Shown: positions 17,233 through 27,413 of the stretch, piece by piece | Layout: every line of letters starts with the position of its first letter | Position numbering within the stretch: the first letter of the stretch is position 1 | NCBI GenBank assembly: GCA_015272325.1 | Contig: JACYLU010000004.1 | Span: 1-64,000 of the forward strand | Length of the DNA: 64,000 nucleotides | Direction of reading: 5' to 3' | DNA from: Synechococcales cyanobacterium C42_A2020_086 | Lineage (GTDB): Bacteria; Cyanobacteriota; Cyanobacteriia; Elainellales; Elainellaceae | The notes under the pieces: generated by a model | What the model saw: the letters and a program-made list of their open reading frames with translations, nothing else | What the model was told of the DNA's origin: nothing | The model's database searches: none | Position numbers and translations under genes: made by a program

Positions 17233-19512
17233 TTACAGCCGTTCGTGGAAGGTGCGACTGATCACGTCGAGCTGCTGCTCACGGGTCAGCTTGATGAAGT
17301 TGACCGCATAGCCGGACACCCGAATCGTGAGTTGGGGATAGCTCTCGGGATGCTCCATGGCATCAAGCAACGTATCACGATTCAGGACGTTGATATTGAC
17401 GTGATGCCCCTGATTGTGGAAATAACCGTCAAGTAGACCTGCTAAATTACGAATCTGTGTTTCCTTGACCTTGCCGAGGGCAGGCGGCACGATCGAGAAG
17501 GTATAGGAGATACCATCCTGAGCATGCTCGTAGGGCAGTTTTGCGACCGATTCTAGCGAAGCAACAGCACCCTGAGTATCGCGCCCATGCATTGGGTTGG
17601 CACCGGGAGCAAAGGGTTCACCTGCCTTACGACCATCGGGCGTATTGCCAGTTTTCTTGCCGTAGACGACGTTAGAGGTAATTGTCAGCACCGACTGGGT
17701 GGGCACGGCATTGCGGTAGGTTTTATGCTTCCGCACCTTGTTCATGAACGACTTCACCAGATTCACAGCGATGTCATCGACGCGGTCATCGTTGTTTCCA
17801 TACTTGGGGTAGTCGCCCTCAATGGCGTAGTCCACTGCCAATCCAGATTCATTGCGGATCACGTGCACCTTAGCATATTTAATTGCCGACAGCGAATCAG
17901 CCACCACTGACAACCCAGCAATACCACAAGCCATCGTGCGCAGAATATCGCGATCGTGCAGCGCCATTTCCAGTCGCTCGTAGCAGTATTTGTCATGCAT
18001 GTAGTGGATGACGTTCAGCGTGTTGACATAGAGTTTAGCCAGCCACTCCATCATGTCCTCTAGTTTCTGCATCACCTCGGTGTAGTCGAGCACATCCGCT
18101 GTGATGGGCGCATAGGCGGGACCCACCTGCTGTCCATCTTTTTCATCCTTGCCGCCATTGATTGCGTAGAGCAGGCATTTCGCCAAGTTGACGCGAGCGC
18201 CAAAAAACTGCATCTGTTTGCCGATCCGCATCGCCGAAACACAGCAGGCAATTGCGTAATCGTCTCCCCAGTAGGGACGCATTAAATCGTCATTTTCGTA
18301 CTGGATTGAGCTAGTGTCGATCGAGACTTGAGCGCAGAACTGCTTGAAGGGATCGGGCAGGCGGGTTGACCACAACACCGTCAGATTCGGTTCGGGAGCC
18401 GGACCCAGGGTATAGAGGGTATTCAAGAAGCGGAAGCTGGTTTTCGTAACCAAGGGGCGACCATCTTCACCCATGCCGCCGATTGATTCCGTGACCCAAA
18501 CCGGATCGCCCGAGAAGAGTTGGTTATAGTCGGGCGTACGTAGGAAGCGCACCACTCGCAGCTTCATCACAAAATGATCGATCAGCTCCTGCGCTTCGGA
18601 TTCGGTGAGGCTACCGTTTTGCAAATCACGCTCGATATAGATATCCAGGAACGTAGATACCCGCCCCAACGACATCGCCGCGCCGTTTTGTTCTTTGATT
18701 GCGCCTAGATAGGCAAAGTAGGTCCACTGTATAGCTTCGCGAGCGGTCATGGCCGGACGACTGATATCGAAGCCATAGCTGGCCGCCATCTGCTTCAGCT
18801 CGTTCAGGGCATCAATCTGATCGCTGAGTTCTTCGCGCAGCCGGATGGTGTCTTCGTCCATCACGTCCACTTCCAGAGACTCTTGCTGCATCTGTTTATC
18901 GGCGATCAATCGATCCACGCCGTAGAGTGCCACGCGGCGATAGTCACCAATGATCCGACCCCGTCCGTAGGCATCCGGCAAGCCGGTAATGATGCCTGAG
19001 TGTCGCGCCAGCCGCATTTCGCGAGTGTAAGCATCGAACACGCCGTCATTGTGGGTCTTGCGATAGCGGGTGAAAATCTCGAAGGTTTCTGGATCGAGCT
19101 GGTAGCCGTAGGCTTCCAATGAGCTGCGCACCACGCGGATGCCGCCCAACGGCATGATGGCTCGCTTCAGGGGTTTGTCGGTTTGCAGCCCAACGATCTG
19201 TTCTAGTGTTTGGTCGATATAGCCTGGCGCATGGGCAGTAATCCCCGTCGGAATTTTGGTATCGGCGTCAAGGACACCTTTTTCCCGCTCCAGCTTCATC
19301 AGCTGACAGACACGCTGCCACAGGGCTTGAGTCCGCTCGGTGGCTCCTGTTAAGAAAGCACTGTCGCCCGTGTAGGGCGTTACGTTTTGTTGAATAAAGC
19401 TGCGAACGTCAATTTCGTCGATCCACCGTCCGGGCACAAAGCCGTGCCATGCCTCGGGTTGCAGTGAGCGAGTACTGACCTCGGCGGGTGGTTTGACAGG
19501 GGTGGTAACCAT
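17233..19512 (-). CDS. pflB: Pyruvate formate-lyase (formate acetyltransferase)
   Basis: A 759-residue glycyl radical enzyme converting pyruvate and CoA to acetyl-CoA and formate. The adjacent catalytic cysteines are C423-C424 ([10 protein letters not shown]) and the radical glycine is G734 in RVSGYAVNF near the C-terminus. I start it at ATG 19512, which has GGAGG six bases upstream. The open frame extends 16 codons further but without support. pflA lies just downstream and the ethanol-forming adhE upstream on the same strand, so acetyl-CoA made here would feed AdhE to regenerate NAD during dark fermentation. Nothing looks damaged. Confidence 0.97.
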   Translation of the reverse strand: MVTTPVKPPAEVSTRSLQPEAWHGFVPGRWIDEIDVRSFIQQNVTPYTGDSAFLTGATERTQALWQRVCQLMKLEREKGVLDADTKIPTGITAHAPGYIDQTLEQIVGLQTDKPLKRAIMPLGGIRVVRSSLEAYGYQLDPETFEIFTRYRKTHNDGVFDAYTREMRLARHSGIITGLPDAYGRGRIIGDYRRVALYGVDRLIADKQMQQESLEVDVMDEDTIRLREELSDQIDALNELKQMAASYGFDISRPAMTAREAIQWTYFAYLGAIKEQNGAAMSLGRVSTFLDIYIERDLQNGSLTESEAQELIDHFVMKLRVVRFLRTPDYNQLFSGDPVWVTESIGGMGEDGRPLVTKTSFRFLNTLYTLGPAPEPNLTVLWSTRLPDPFKQFCAQVSIDTSSIQYENDDLMRPYWGDDYAIACCVSAMRIGKQMQFFGARVNLAKCLLYAINGGKDEKDGQQVGPAYAPITADVLDYTEVMQKLEDMMEWLAKLYVNTLNVIHYMHDKYCYERLEMALHDRDILRTMACGIAGLSVVADSLSAIKYAKVHVIRNESGLAVDYAIEGDYPKYGNNDDRVDDIAVNLVKSFMNKVRKHKTYRNAVPTQSVLTITSNVVYGKKTGNTPDGRKAGEPFAPGANPMHGRDTQGAVASLESVAKLPYEHAQDGISYTFSIVPPALGKVKETQIRNLAGLLDGYFHNQGHHVNINVLNRDTLLDAMEHPESYPQLTIRVSGYAVNFIKLTREQQLDVISRTFHERL

Positions 19513-20213
19513 CTTTTTCCTCCAATGTATCAAGTCGAGTTTCCACTGGGAAACGCCCATAGGCTGGGTGAATTGCGGCGTCTAACTTTCTGAACTCTAA
19601 CCTTCTGAACAGAGTGTTGGCAGCAGATTGTAGCGAACTGACTGTAGATGACTGTAGATACTGACTGTAGATAATCAATGCAACCAGAACAGCAGCTTTG
19701 GCAATATGCTCCGATATACTTTGTACATTTCAAAAAGTCTATCGATCACATTCGAGAGCTATATTTTGCTTCATCAAACCGGTGAATAATACTTAGAAAA
19801 CTCCTTGCCTGCTAGCTGATGAAGCTCATATTCAAGCCGGCTGCTATTAATCTGCCACTGAATGGGTTGGTTCCATGAAATTGGCTGATTCACCTGGCTT
19901 GTTTGCCGAATCGATTTCCCGAATCGATGAATTTGATGAATCTGTAGCGCGTGTTCTGGAAATGCTGAACATCTTCACTCTTACTACACCCTTATTTTAG
20001 GAAGAAGTACTCATGCGATGAACTTTCGTTCACGATTGTTGATGATGTGAGGATTTGGAAACATAGACGATAAAGCAAGGACGATAGAGTAAGCCAGGGA
20101 GTTCTGCAGGCATCGAGCATTGAGTCAACGTCTACAGAACCTCCGTCACGAGGGATTGGCAAGATGGATTGGTAAGAGGTGAGCCAGTCACGAACCCTCT
20201 TGTGACCGCCCCG
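19513..20213. other. 700-base region between adhE and pflB
   Basis: No gene seen. GACTGTAGAT occurs three times at 19640, 19650 and 19663. CCGAATCGAT appears twice around 19906-19931. The pflB promoter should lie in the part near 19560-19800, where the sequence is AT-rich, but I cannot place boxes. The size of the gap suggests that pflB has its own promoter rather than relying on adhE read-through. Confidence 0.5.
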
Positions 20214-22886
20214 CTACACCGGCTGCGGATCGGGCTTGATCTCGTCCATAGCATGCAGCGACCAGCCATTCCCGTTGATTTCAGCGCCGGCAATTGGCGA
20301 AACCCCTTCGTAGGCATCCCTCAAGAGCTGTCTGAGATCAGCAATCAGCGGGTAACGCGGGTTCGAGCCGGTACACTGATCGTCAAATGCCTGATCGGCT
20401 AAGCTGTCGAGTTTATCGTAGAACTCGGAGCGGGCTACCTGTGGAAGCACCTCTTGAATAGACATGGGAATATCCAACTGCCGCTTCAGATTTTCAATGG
20501 CTGCAATCAGATGATTGACTTTTTCTTCTTCCGTATCGCCACCCAACCCTAGATAGCTAGCAATGCGGGCATAGCGCCATTTGGCGTTGGGGTATTTGTA
20601 CTGCGAGAAGGTGGCCTGCTTGAAGGGAGCGTCGGTAGCGTTATAGCGGATGACATGCGAAATCATCAAGGCATTGGCTAGACCGTGGGGAATGTGAAAC
20701 ACACCGCCCAGCTGGTGCGCCATCGAGTGGCAGACCCCCAGGAAGGCATTTGCGAAGGCCATACCGGCAATGGTTGCGGCGTAATGGACCTTCTCCCGTG
20801 CCTTGGGATCGTTAGCGCCATTGTGATACGCACTGGGTAGGTACTTAAAGATCAGGCGAATAGCTTCCAGTGCCAAGCCGTTCGTGTATTCCGACGCCAG
20901 TACCGAGACAAAGGCTTCCAACGCGTGGGTGAGAGCATCAATGCCGCCGTAGGCCGTCAGCTTCTTCGGCATATTCAGCACCAGCTCGGGATCAACAATG
21001 GCCATTGAGGGCGTCAAAGCATAGTCGGCTAGGGGATACTTGATGTTGCTACGGCGATCGGTGACGACAGCGAAGGGGGTCACTTCTGATCCCGTACCGG
21101 AGGTGGTAGGCACAGCGACCAGCAGCGCTTTCTGACCGAGCGGCGGCAGCTCGTATACCCGCTTGCGAATATCCATGAACCGCATTGCTAGCCCTTCAAA
21201 CTCAATTTCAGGATGCTCGTACATTAGCCACATGATCTTGGCCGCATCCATGGGCGATCCGCCGCCAATGGCGATGATCACGTCGGGTTGGAAGGTATTC
21301 ATTAAGGTCAAGCCGCGCTGTACGGTATCGAGTGAGGGATCCGGCTCCACGTCGTAGAAGACATCGTACTTCAGCCCAATCGTTTCCAAGGCTTTTTCTA
21401 GCGGCTCAGTCGCTCCCAAATCGTAGAGCGGCTTGTCGGTGACGATAAACGCCCGCCGCCGTCCGGCTAGTTCTTGGATAGCTGTGAGTAGCGATCCGTA
21501 TTTGAAATACACCTTGGGCGGCACCCGGAACCAGAGCATGTTTTCCCGTCGCTCGGCCACGGTTTTGATATTCAGCAGGTGATGCGGCTCGACGTTTTCG
21601 CTGATCGAGTTGCCACCCCAAGTGCCGCAGCCTAGGGTCAGCGAGGGGTCGAGGCGGAAGTTATAGAGATCGCCAATGGCCCCTTGAGACGAGGGCGTGT
21701 TGATCAGCACTCGTGCTGTCTGCATCGTGTCTTCAAACTGCTTGATGTGGCTAGCGTTGGCAGGATCGGTGTAGAGCACGGCGGTGTGTCCCCGTCCACC
21801 AAATTCCACGAGCTGCTCAGCTTTATCCACAGCATCCTCGAAGCTGCTCGCACGATACATGGCTAAAATCGGCGATAGCTTTTCGTAGGCAAACGGTTCC
21901 TCGCCGCTAATCTCTTCTACCTCGCCGATCAGCACCCGCGTGTTTTCCGGCAAGACCAGTCCGGCTAGGGCTGCTAGCTTCTGCACCGGCTGACCGACAA
22001 TATCAGGATTGAGGCGGCCATTCACCAAAATTAATTCGCCCATGCGTTCGCGTTCGGGGGGCGTTAGGAAGTATGCGCCGCGGGCGATGAATTCTTGCTT
22101 CACCTCGTCGTAGATGTCATCGAGGACAATCACCGACTGTTCGCTGGCGCAGATCATGCCGTTGTCGAAGGTTTTGCTGAGGATAATCGAGGAAACGGCC
22201 ATCTTCAGGTGCGCCGTAGAGTCAATCAGTGCGGGAGTATTGCCAGCTCCTACCCCTAGGGACGGGTGCCCCGACGAATAGGCCGCCTTCACCATGCCCG
22301 GTCCGCCGGTAGCCAAAATTAGGTTAATGTCCGGGTGCTGCATCAGCGCCTGAGATAGCGGCACCGTGGGTTCATCGATCCAGCCGATTAAGGGAGCTGG
22401 AGCACCCGCTGCCACCGCCGCTTCGAGGACAATTTTGGCAGCTTCAATGGTGCAGTGCTTGGCGCGGGGGTGGGGCGAAAAGATGATAGCATTGCGAGTT
22501 TTCAAGGCAATCAAGGCTTTGAAGATCGCCGTCGAGGTGGGGTTGGTCGTCGGCACGATGCCGGCCAGAATGCCGACAGGTTCGGCTATTTTTTGAATGC
22601 CAAAGACTTTGTCTTCTTCGATGATGCCGCAGGTTTTTTCGGACTTGTACTTGTTGTAGATAATTTCCGACGCGAAGTGATTTTTGATCACTTTATCTTC
22701 AACAACACCCATACCCGTTTCGGAAACGGCTAGTTTGGCGAGGGGAATCCGAGCGGCATTGGCGGCGAGAGCGGCTTTTTTGAAGATAACGTCTACTTGA
22801 GCTTGCGAGAAGGTGGCGTATTGCTGTTGAGCGGCTTTAACGCGCTGAATCAACTGCTCAAGTTCTGGAATACTGGTCACTGCCAT
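20214..22886 (-). CDS. adhE: Bifunctional acetaldehyde-CoA / alcohol dehydrogenase AdhE
   Basis: An 890-residue fusion. The N-terminal aldehyde dehydrogenase half reduces acetyl-CoA to acetaldehyde, with the active-site Cys in FDNGMICASEQSVIV. The C-terminal iron-dependent alcohol dehydrogenase half makes ethanol and carries the NAD-binding GGGSPMDAAK and metal-binding histidines in FLGVCHSMAHQLGG and HIPHGLAN. I take ATG 22886 (MAVTSIPELEQL) as start, matching family N-termini; the open frame runs 22 codons further upstream. AdhE forms filaments (spirosomes) in other bacteria. With pflB and pflA it completes a formate-plus-ethanol fermentation route. Confidence 0.96.
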   Translation of the reverse strand: MAVTSIPELEQLIQRVKAAQQQYATFSQAQVDVIFKKAALAANAARIPLAKLAVSETGMGVVEDKVIKNHFASEIIYNKYKSEKTCGIIEEDKVFGIQKIAEPVGILAGIVPTTNPTSTAIFKALIALKTRNAIIFSPHPRAKHCTIEAAKIVLEAAVAAGAPAPLIGWIDEPTVPLSQALMQHPDINLILATGGPGMVKAAYSSGHPSLGVGAGNTPALIDSTAHLKMAVSSIILSKTFDNGMICASEQSVIVLDDIYDEVKQEFIARGAYFLTPPERERMGELILVNGRLNPDIVGQPVQKLAALAGLVLPENTRVLIGEVEEISGEEPFAYEKLSPILAMYRASSFEDAVDKAEQLVEFGGRGHTAVLYTDPANASHIKQFEDTMQTARVLINTPSSQGAIGDLYNFRLDPSLTLGCGTWGGNSISENVEPHHLLNIKTVAERRENMLWFRVPPKVYFKYGSLLTAIQELAGRRRAFIVTDKPLYDLGATEPLEKALETIGLKYDVFYDVEPDPSLDTVQRGLTLMNTFQPDVIIAIGGGSPMDAAKIMWLMYEHPEIEFEGLAMRFMDIRKRVYELPPLGQKALLVAVPTTSGTGSEVTPFAVVTDRRSNIKYPLADYALTPSMAIVDPELVLNMPKKLTAYGGIDALTHALEAFVSVLASEYTNGLALEAIRLIFKYLPSAYHNGANDPKAREKVHYAATIAGMAFANAFLGVCHSMAHQLGGVFHIPHGLANALMISHVIRYNATDAPFKQATFSQYKYPNAKWRYARIASYLGLGGDTEEEKVNHLIAAIENLKRQLDIPMSIQEVLPQVARSEFYDKLDSLADQAFDDQCTGSNPRYPLIADLRQLLRDAYEGVSPIAGAEINGNGWSLHAMDEIKPDPQPV

Positions 22887-23586
22887 AAGGGCTGCCTCTT
22901 GATTAATGCAAGATGGAATGCAAAGAATGCAACGTGTCCGCTTCACAAACAACGGTTCAACGACCGAATGGAATTAGTTTGCTGAGCTAGATCCGGTGCA
23001 GTAGATTGGGTGCAGTCAATTGGGTGCATAAACTCGGTAAGTGGATTAACCGCAAAACTGCTTCATTACAGAAACTAAAGCCAATGAAGTGAACGATAGT
23101 CTCACCCAAACCACAAAATCCTAAGGATGCTTAGGGATGTTTGAAGCCGGTTGGGTGTCGAGCGTGGTCCACAGCAATCTCAGTTCACACGGGTCGTACC
23201 TCTACACTTAGCTAGCGATCGTGCCGACTCACTGCAACCTGCTGCAGATCTTCTGCAGATTAACTCACCAACTGCGCCCTGAAGACACTGTCTTCTTCCT
23301 TAACAGTAGAACGATCTTTTGGGAAAGGTCCCAATGATTCAGGATTATGTAAGCTTCTCCTGTAGATGCCGGGGAGCAGTCCTTGCAGGTGAAGTGGCTG
23401 ATTTAATAAAAGCTAATACCGGCAATTCAACTTGACAATTTCCAACCAATTCTGTCGGAGGACTGTTCGCGGGATAGTTGAATAGAGGTTCGGTGAACTG
23501 CTAAGTTAATCGAGGCAAGAAACTTCCCATCGGAAGGCACGTTGTCAACCACCTGTTAGATCCTTCAGCCTGTGTGATGCGAGGTT
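22887..23586. other. 700-base intergenic region with short hairpins
   Basis: Divergent intergenic region between adhE and the GT9 gene, no coding sequence found. TTGGGAAAGGTCCCAA at 23319-23334 is a perfect 6-base-pair hairpin and CTGCAGATCTTCTGCAG near 23241 a perfect palindromic stem. TTGACA at 23432-23437 resembles a -35 box but no -10 follows at the right distance. adhE and GT9 promoters must be here. A small RNA cannot be excluded, but I recognise none. Confidence 0.4.
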
Positions 23587-24546
23587 ATGCGAGTAGTAGC
23601 TCTTGTTCCTGGTGGAATCGGCGACCAGATTCTGTTTTTTCCTACCCTGGATGACTTGAAACAGAACTTCCCTAACGCCGAAATTGATGTGATTGTTGAG
23701 CCTCGGGCAAAATCAGCCTATCGAGTCTCTAAATCAGTCAGCGATGTCTTGATATTCGATTACAAAGACCGCAATAGCCCTGCGGACTGGGCCAACCTGC
23801 TGGGCGTCATCCGGGATCGCGATTACGAAGCGGTACTCTCGCTAGGGCGGAGCTGGGGCGTGGGGCTACTGCTGTGGCTAACGGGGATTCCCACCCGCGT
23901 TGGCTACGCAAGCAGCACCAGCAAAATATTTCTCACCAATCCCGTGCCGCTGAAGCCGGATCAGTACGCGGCTCATATGTATCACGATCTGCTGCAAGGG
24001 TTTGGCATTTCTACCCCCTGTCCCGATCTGGCTATCAGCATTCCCAAGGGCGATCTCGATTGGGCAGATGCTGAGCGGCAGCGGTTGGGCATTAGCGACG
24101 GCTATGTTGTGATCCACGGTGGGTCTAGCCAGCTCGCCCAGGACAAAGGCATCGACAAAATTTACCCGGTTGAGCATTGGCAGCGGATCGTGCAGGATTT
24201 TCAGCAGCGCCAGCCGGATTTGCCGATTGTAGTTGTCCAGGGTCCGGAAGACCAAGCCTGGGTGGCTGCACTCACTAGCACCAACCCGATGCTCAAAGTC
24301 ACTAAGCCAGGCGATATTGGCAAGCTCGCCGCTATGATTGCCGGAGCGAACCTGATGCTCTGCACCGACAGTGCGCCCATGCATCTAGCCGTTGCGTTGC
24401 AGGTCTACACTCTAGCGCTGTTTGGCCCTACCGATCCCGAGAAGCTGCTGCCCCAAAACGATAAGTTTGTTGGCATCAAGTCACCCACAGGCATTATGGC
24501 CGACATCCCGCCAGAGCAAATTTTAGCTAAAGTCTGGGGCGGCTAG
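23587..24546 (+). CDS. Glycosyltransferase family 9 (heptosyltransferase-like)
   Basis: A 319-residue GT-B protein of the ADP-heptose:LPS heptosyltransferase family. Family features are the start MRVVALVPGGIGDQILFFP, the mid-protein HGGSSQLAQDKG and the sugar-nucleotide binding stretch MIAGANLMLCTDSAPMHLAV followed by ALFGPTDPEK. It would add a heptose or related sugar to lipopolysaccharide or another surface glycan from the cytoplasmic side of the inner membrane. The next gene, 15 bases downstream, encodes a GmhB-like phosphatase of ADP-heptose synthesis, which supports a heptose donor. Cyanobacterial LPS often lacks heptose, so the acceptor is uncertain. Confidence 0.88.
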   Translation: MRVVALVPGGIGDQILFFPTLDDLKQNFPNAEIDVIVEPRAKSAYRVSKSVSDVLIFDYKDRNSPADWANLLGVIRDRDYEAVLSLGRSWGVGLLLWLTGIPTRVGYASSTSKIFLTNPVPLKPDQYAAHMYHDLLQGFGISTPCPDLAISIPKGDLDWADAERQRLGISDGYVVIHGGSSQLAQDKGIDKIYPVEHWQRIVQDFQQRQPDLPIVVVQGPEDQAWVAALTSTNPMLKVTKPGDIGKLAAMIAGANLMLCTDSAPMHLAVALQVYTLALFGPTDPEKLLPQNDKFVGIKSPTGIMADIPPEQILAKVWGG

Positions 24547-24561
24547 ATCCTGCGATTGAAC

Positions 24562-25143
24562 ATGACTAGACCAGCTGTTTTCCTGGACCGCGATGGCGTA
24601 CTAAATCAGGAGGTTGGCTACATTCACCGCGTCGAGGATTTGCACCTGATCCCTGGTGTGGCAACCGCAGTACGCCAGCTCAACGATCGCGGCATTTTTT
24701 GCTGCTTGGTGTCAAATCAAGCGGGACCGGCTCGTGGCTACTACCCCCAATCCCACGTGGAGCAATTACATGAACGGCTATGCTACCTGCTGGCCGCCGA
24801 AGCAGAGGCACAGCTTGATGCTCTCTATTATTGTCCTCATTTGAGTGCCCCTGAAGGCGGTATCGATCCCGACTACACCTGCTGGACGACTTGGCGCAAG
24901 CCGAATACAGGAATGCTGGTAGCCGCCGCCTGGGATCACGACCTTGACTTGAGCCGCAGCTTTATGGTGGGCGACAAAGCCACTGATGTCGATCTGGCGC
25001 ACAATGCCGGCTGTACTGGCATTCTGGTGCAGACCGGCTACGGCGAGCGCGTCCTGAGCGGTGTTTACCAGCACGTAACCCAGCCCGACTACATTGCCCC
25101 TGACTTGGCAGCCGCCGTGACCTGGATCTGTCAGCGACTGTAA
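24562..25143 (+). CDS. gmhB: HAD-family phosphatase, GmhB-like
   Basis: A 193-residue HAD phosphatase of the histidinol-phosphate / D-glycero-manno-heptose-1,7-bisphosphate 7-phosphatase group. The nucleophile motif is FLDRDGVLNQEVGYI, motif II CCLVSNQAG and motif III/IV KPNTGMLVAA...SFMVGDKATDVDLA. A Cys/His cluster (YYCPHLSAPEGG then DYTC) matches the zinc loop of GmhB. It would remove the 7-phosphate during ADP-heptose synthesis, fitting the upstream GT9 gene. Start: ATG 24562 gives the usual N-terminus; an in-frame TTG two codons earlier is less likely. HisB-N activity is an alternative. Confidence 0.85.
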   Translation: MTRPAVFLDRDGVLNQEVGYIHRVEDLHLIPGVATAVRQLNDRGIFCCLVSNQAGPARGYYPQSHVEQLHERLCYLLAAEAEAQLDALYYCPHLSAPEGGIDPDYTCWTTWRKPNTGMLVAAAWDHDLDLSRSFMVGDKATDVDLAHNAGCTGILVQTGYGERVLSGVYQHVTQPDYIAPDLAAAVTWICQRL

Positions 25144-25235
25144 CTCGTATCCCAACTTCAGATCACTGACGGCACAGTAGACTGGTTCTAGCAGTCTTGT
25201 CACTGGAGTTGCTCAAGTCACTGGAGGCAGTACCC

Positions 25236-26228
25236 ATGACTGGTCCAGCCATTGGTAAGCTCGACAGACGCGATCTGCGGGCCATTCTCATCCTGATCTT
25301 ATTTTTTGGGTTTCTCGCGTTGCTGGCGGGTTGGGCGGTGTCTCGGCATGTTGCTAAGGCAGATCGGCTAAGCCGCCTGCTAGATTCTAAGGTTTGCCCC
25401 AAGTGCGACCTCGATGGCGTGGATTTAGAAGATGCCGATTTAGCCGGAGGCAACCTGGAAGATGCAACGCTGCGGCAGGCCAAGCTGGAAGATGCTGACC
25501 TACAAGAAATCAACCTTGTGCGGGCCATTCTCAGCGAAGCAAATCTGACGAGGGCTCGTCTCAGTCGCGCTAACCTGAATGAAGCCATTCTCAATCAGGT
25601 CGTGTTGTTTAAGGCGGACCTAACCGGGGCAAACCTCAGCAAAACCTACCTTGGGGATACAAATCTGCGACAGGCAACCCTCGTGAATGCTGACCTCAGC
25701 GAAGCCAATTTGGCGCGAGCCAACCTCGGTCAGGCTAATCTACGCGATGCTGATTTGGGCGATGTCAACCTCAGCCGCGCCAACCTGCGACAAACCGATC
25801 TACGGCGAGCCAATTTTGGCGGTGCCGATCTGGTCAATGCCAAGCTGAACGAAGCGAACCTAGCCCGCGCTAACCTGCCGCGCACCAACTTGAACCGAGC
25901 AGTCCTGACTCGCACCAATCTGCAAGATGCCAATTTCAGCAGTGCTGATCTCGGCCATGCCGATCTGACCGGCGCGAACCTCACGAACACCTATCTAGGA
26001 GAAGCGAACCTCAGCCAAACCAACCTGAGTGGTGCAACCCTAGTAGGTACCAACCTTGCCAAAGCGAACCTCAGCGGTGCGAACCTCAGTGGTGCCAAGT
26101 TCAACGGCGTCAACCTGCGACGAGCTGATCTCACCGGCGCAAACCTCAGCGGCATCGATCTCAGCACGGCAAAATTCTGCAAAACTAAAATGCCTGACGA
26201 AACTGTAGAAAACCGCGACTGTCTCTAG
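25236..26228 (+). CDS. Membrane-anchored pentapeptide-repeat protein
   Basis: A 330-residue protein with one N-terminal membrane helix (about residues 15-37) followed by a short Cys pair segment (KVCPKCDLDG). A long right-handed beta-helix of A(D/N)LxX pentapeptides comes next, for example ANLARANLGQANLRDADL, spanning about residues 65-315. It ends in a Cys-containing cap (FCKTKMPDETVENRDC). Such proteins are abundant in cyanobacteria, and most have no known function; a periplasmic or thylakoid-lumen structural role is possible. I start it at ATG 25236, which has GGAGG nine bases upstream, rather than an in-frame TTG at 25197. Confidence 0.88.
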   Translation: MTGPAIGKLDRRDLRAILILILFFGFLALLAGWAVSRHVAKADRLSRLLDSKVCPKCDLDGVDLEDADLAGGNLEDATLRQAKLEDADLQEINLVRAILSEANLTRARLSRANLNEAILNQVVLFKADLTGANLSKTYLGDTNLRQATLVNADLSEANLARANLGQANLRDADLGDVNLSRANLRQTDLRRANFGGADLVNAKLNEANLARANLPRTNLNRAVLTRTNLQDANFSSADLGHADLTGANLTNTYLGEANLSQTNLSGATLVGTNLAKANLSGANLSGAKFNGVNLRRADLTGANLSGIDLSTAKFCKTKMPDETVENRDCL

Positions 26229-26337
26229 AGGATCTTTTCAATGATCTTTGGCGTCTAGGAGCTCATGTTGCGCTTTTCTATTCCTAGGCTAAAATAACCA
26301 GGCAAAAACGCCGGTGATGAGGCCGGGAGGCAGCAAT

Positions 26338-27276
26338 ATGGATCGCGGCTGGAAATATAAGCTCGCCAAGCTCAGCAGAGTGATCAACCGCTTAGGCTGG
26401 GGAACCATTGCGGCAGTTGTGCTGCTAGCCGACTGGAGCATGGCTCAATCTCCCCCCGCGCAGAGCCAGCCCAATCTGCAAACGGCAGCAGGGCAGCTCG
26501 AACTAGGCAATCAATACATTCAGCAGGGGCAGATCGAGCCAGCCATCGCCGCCTTCCGCCAGGCCGCTGCAATGGATCCCACCCTGACTCCAGCTCACTA
26601 CAACCTGGGATTGGCGCTCCGGCAGCAAGGCAATCTGCAGGAGGCAGCCATGGCCTTCTACCGAGCAATCCAATCCGATCCCAGCTTTGCCTTATCCTAT
26701 GGGAATTTGGGGGCAGCCCTGCTTGAGGGTGGTAACCTGACGCAGGCGCAGCAGTATTTGCAGCGGGCGATTGAGCTAGATCCAAATCTGGGGATGGCGC
26801 ACTATAATCTGGGGCTGGTGCTGCATCAACAAGGCAATCTGGCGCAAGCCGAGATTGAGTTTCGCAAAGCCCTGAATTTGTCGCGGTCGCCTGAGTCGGC
26901 CTATCATCTGGGGCTAGTGCACCTGCAGCAGGGCAAAGTTACTGAAGCGGCCGCCGCCTTTCAGCAAGCCGTGACTCTCAATCCCGCTTATGCTGAAGCC
27001 CACTACAGCTTAGGAACGGTGCTGGTACAGCAAGGCAAACTCGAAGAGGCGCTGGCCACATTTCGGCGCTCTGCTGAAGCCAATCCCAATTATCCCAATG
27101 CCTACTACGGTGCTGGAATTGTCTTTTTGAAGCAAGGCAACTACGCTGAAGCTCAGCGCGTGCTGCAATACGCTCGCGACCTATTTGCAGCCCAAGGCAA
27201 TACCCGCTGGGCCGACAGCGCTGCTCAGCTTTTGCAGCAGGTACCCAGTTCTAGCTCTGCTCTGCCACCTCACTAA
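26338..27276 (+). CDS. Exported TPR-repeat protein
   Basis: A 312-residue protein with an N-terminal signal-like helix (VINRLGWGTIAAVVLLADW, likely cleaved near SMAQ). It is followed by about six canonical 34-residue tetratricopeptide repeats (for example AHYNLGLALRQQGNLQEAAM and AHYSLGTVLVQQGKLEEALA). It should scaffold protein contacts in the periplasm or lumen. Start chosen at ATG 26338 because GGGAGG lies seven bases upstream; two earlier in-frame starts at 26314 and 26317 lack this. It stands alone between a pentapeptide protein and sepF, so context gives no function. Confidence 0.85.
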   Translation: MDRGWKYKLAKLSRVINRLGWGTIAAVVLLADWSMAQSPPAQSQPNLQTAAGQLELGNQYIQQGQIEPAIAAFRQAAAMDPTLTPAHYNLGLALRQQGNLQEAAMAFYRAIQSDPSFALSYGNLGAALLEGGNLTQAQQYLQRAIELDPNLGMAHYNLGLVLHQQGNLAQAEIEFRKALNLSRSPESAYHLGLVHLQQGKVTEAAAAFQQAVTLNPAYAEAHYSLGTVLVQQGKLEEALATFRRSAEANPNYPNAYYGAGIVFLKQGNYAEAQRVLQYARDLFAAQGNTRWADSAAQLLQQVPSSSSALPPH

Positions 27277-27413
27277 CTGCACCCTATCCTGAACCTAATT
27301 CTGTGAATCTATTCTGAAGAATACGTTCTGAAGGGTAGGCTTAACAAATCTCCTGATCCATTTTTCTAACTTTAGATAAAATAGAACAAGTGAACTAGCT
27401 AGAGAACGAAACC

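Noticed and set aside
23432-23460. Promoter starting with TTGACA
   Set aside because: No -10 box at 16-18 bases; the sequence there is TCGGAG.
25430-26180. Tandem DNA repeat or CRISPR-like region
   Set aside because: The periodicity comes from the coding of pentapeptide repeats in an intact gene.
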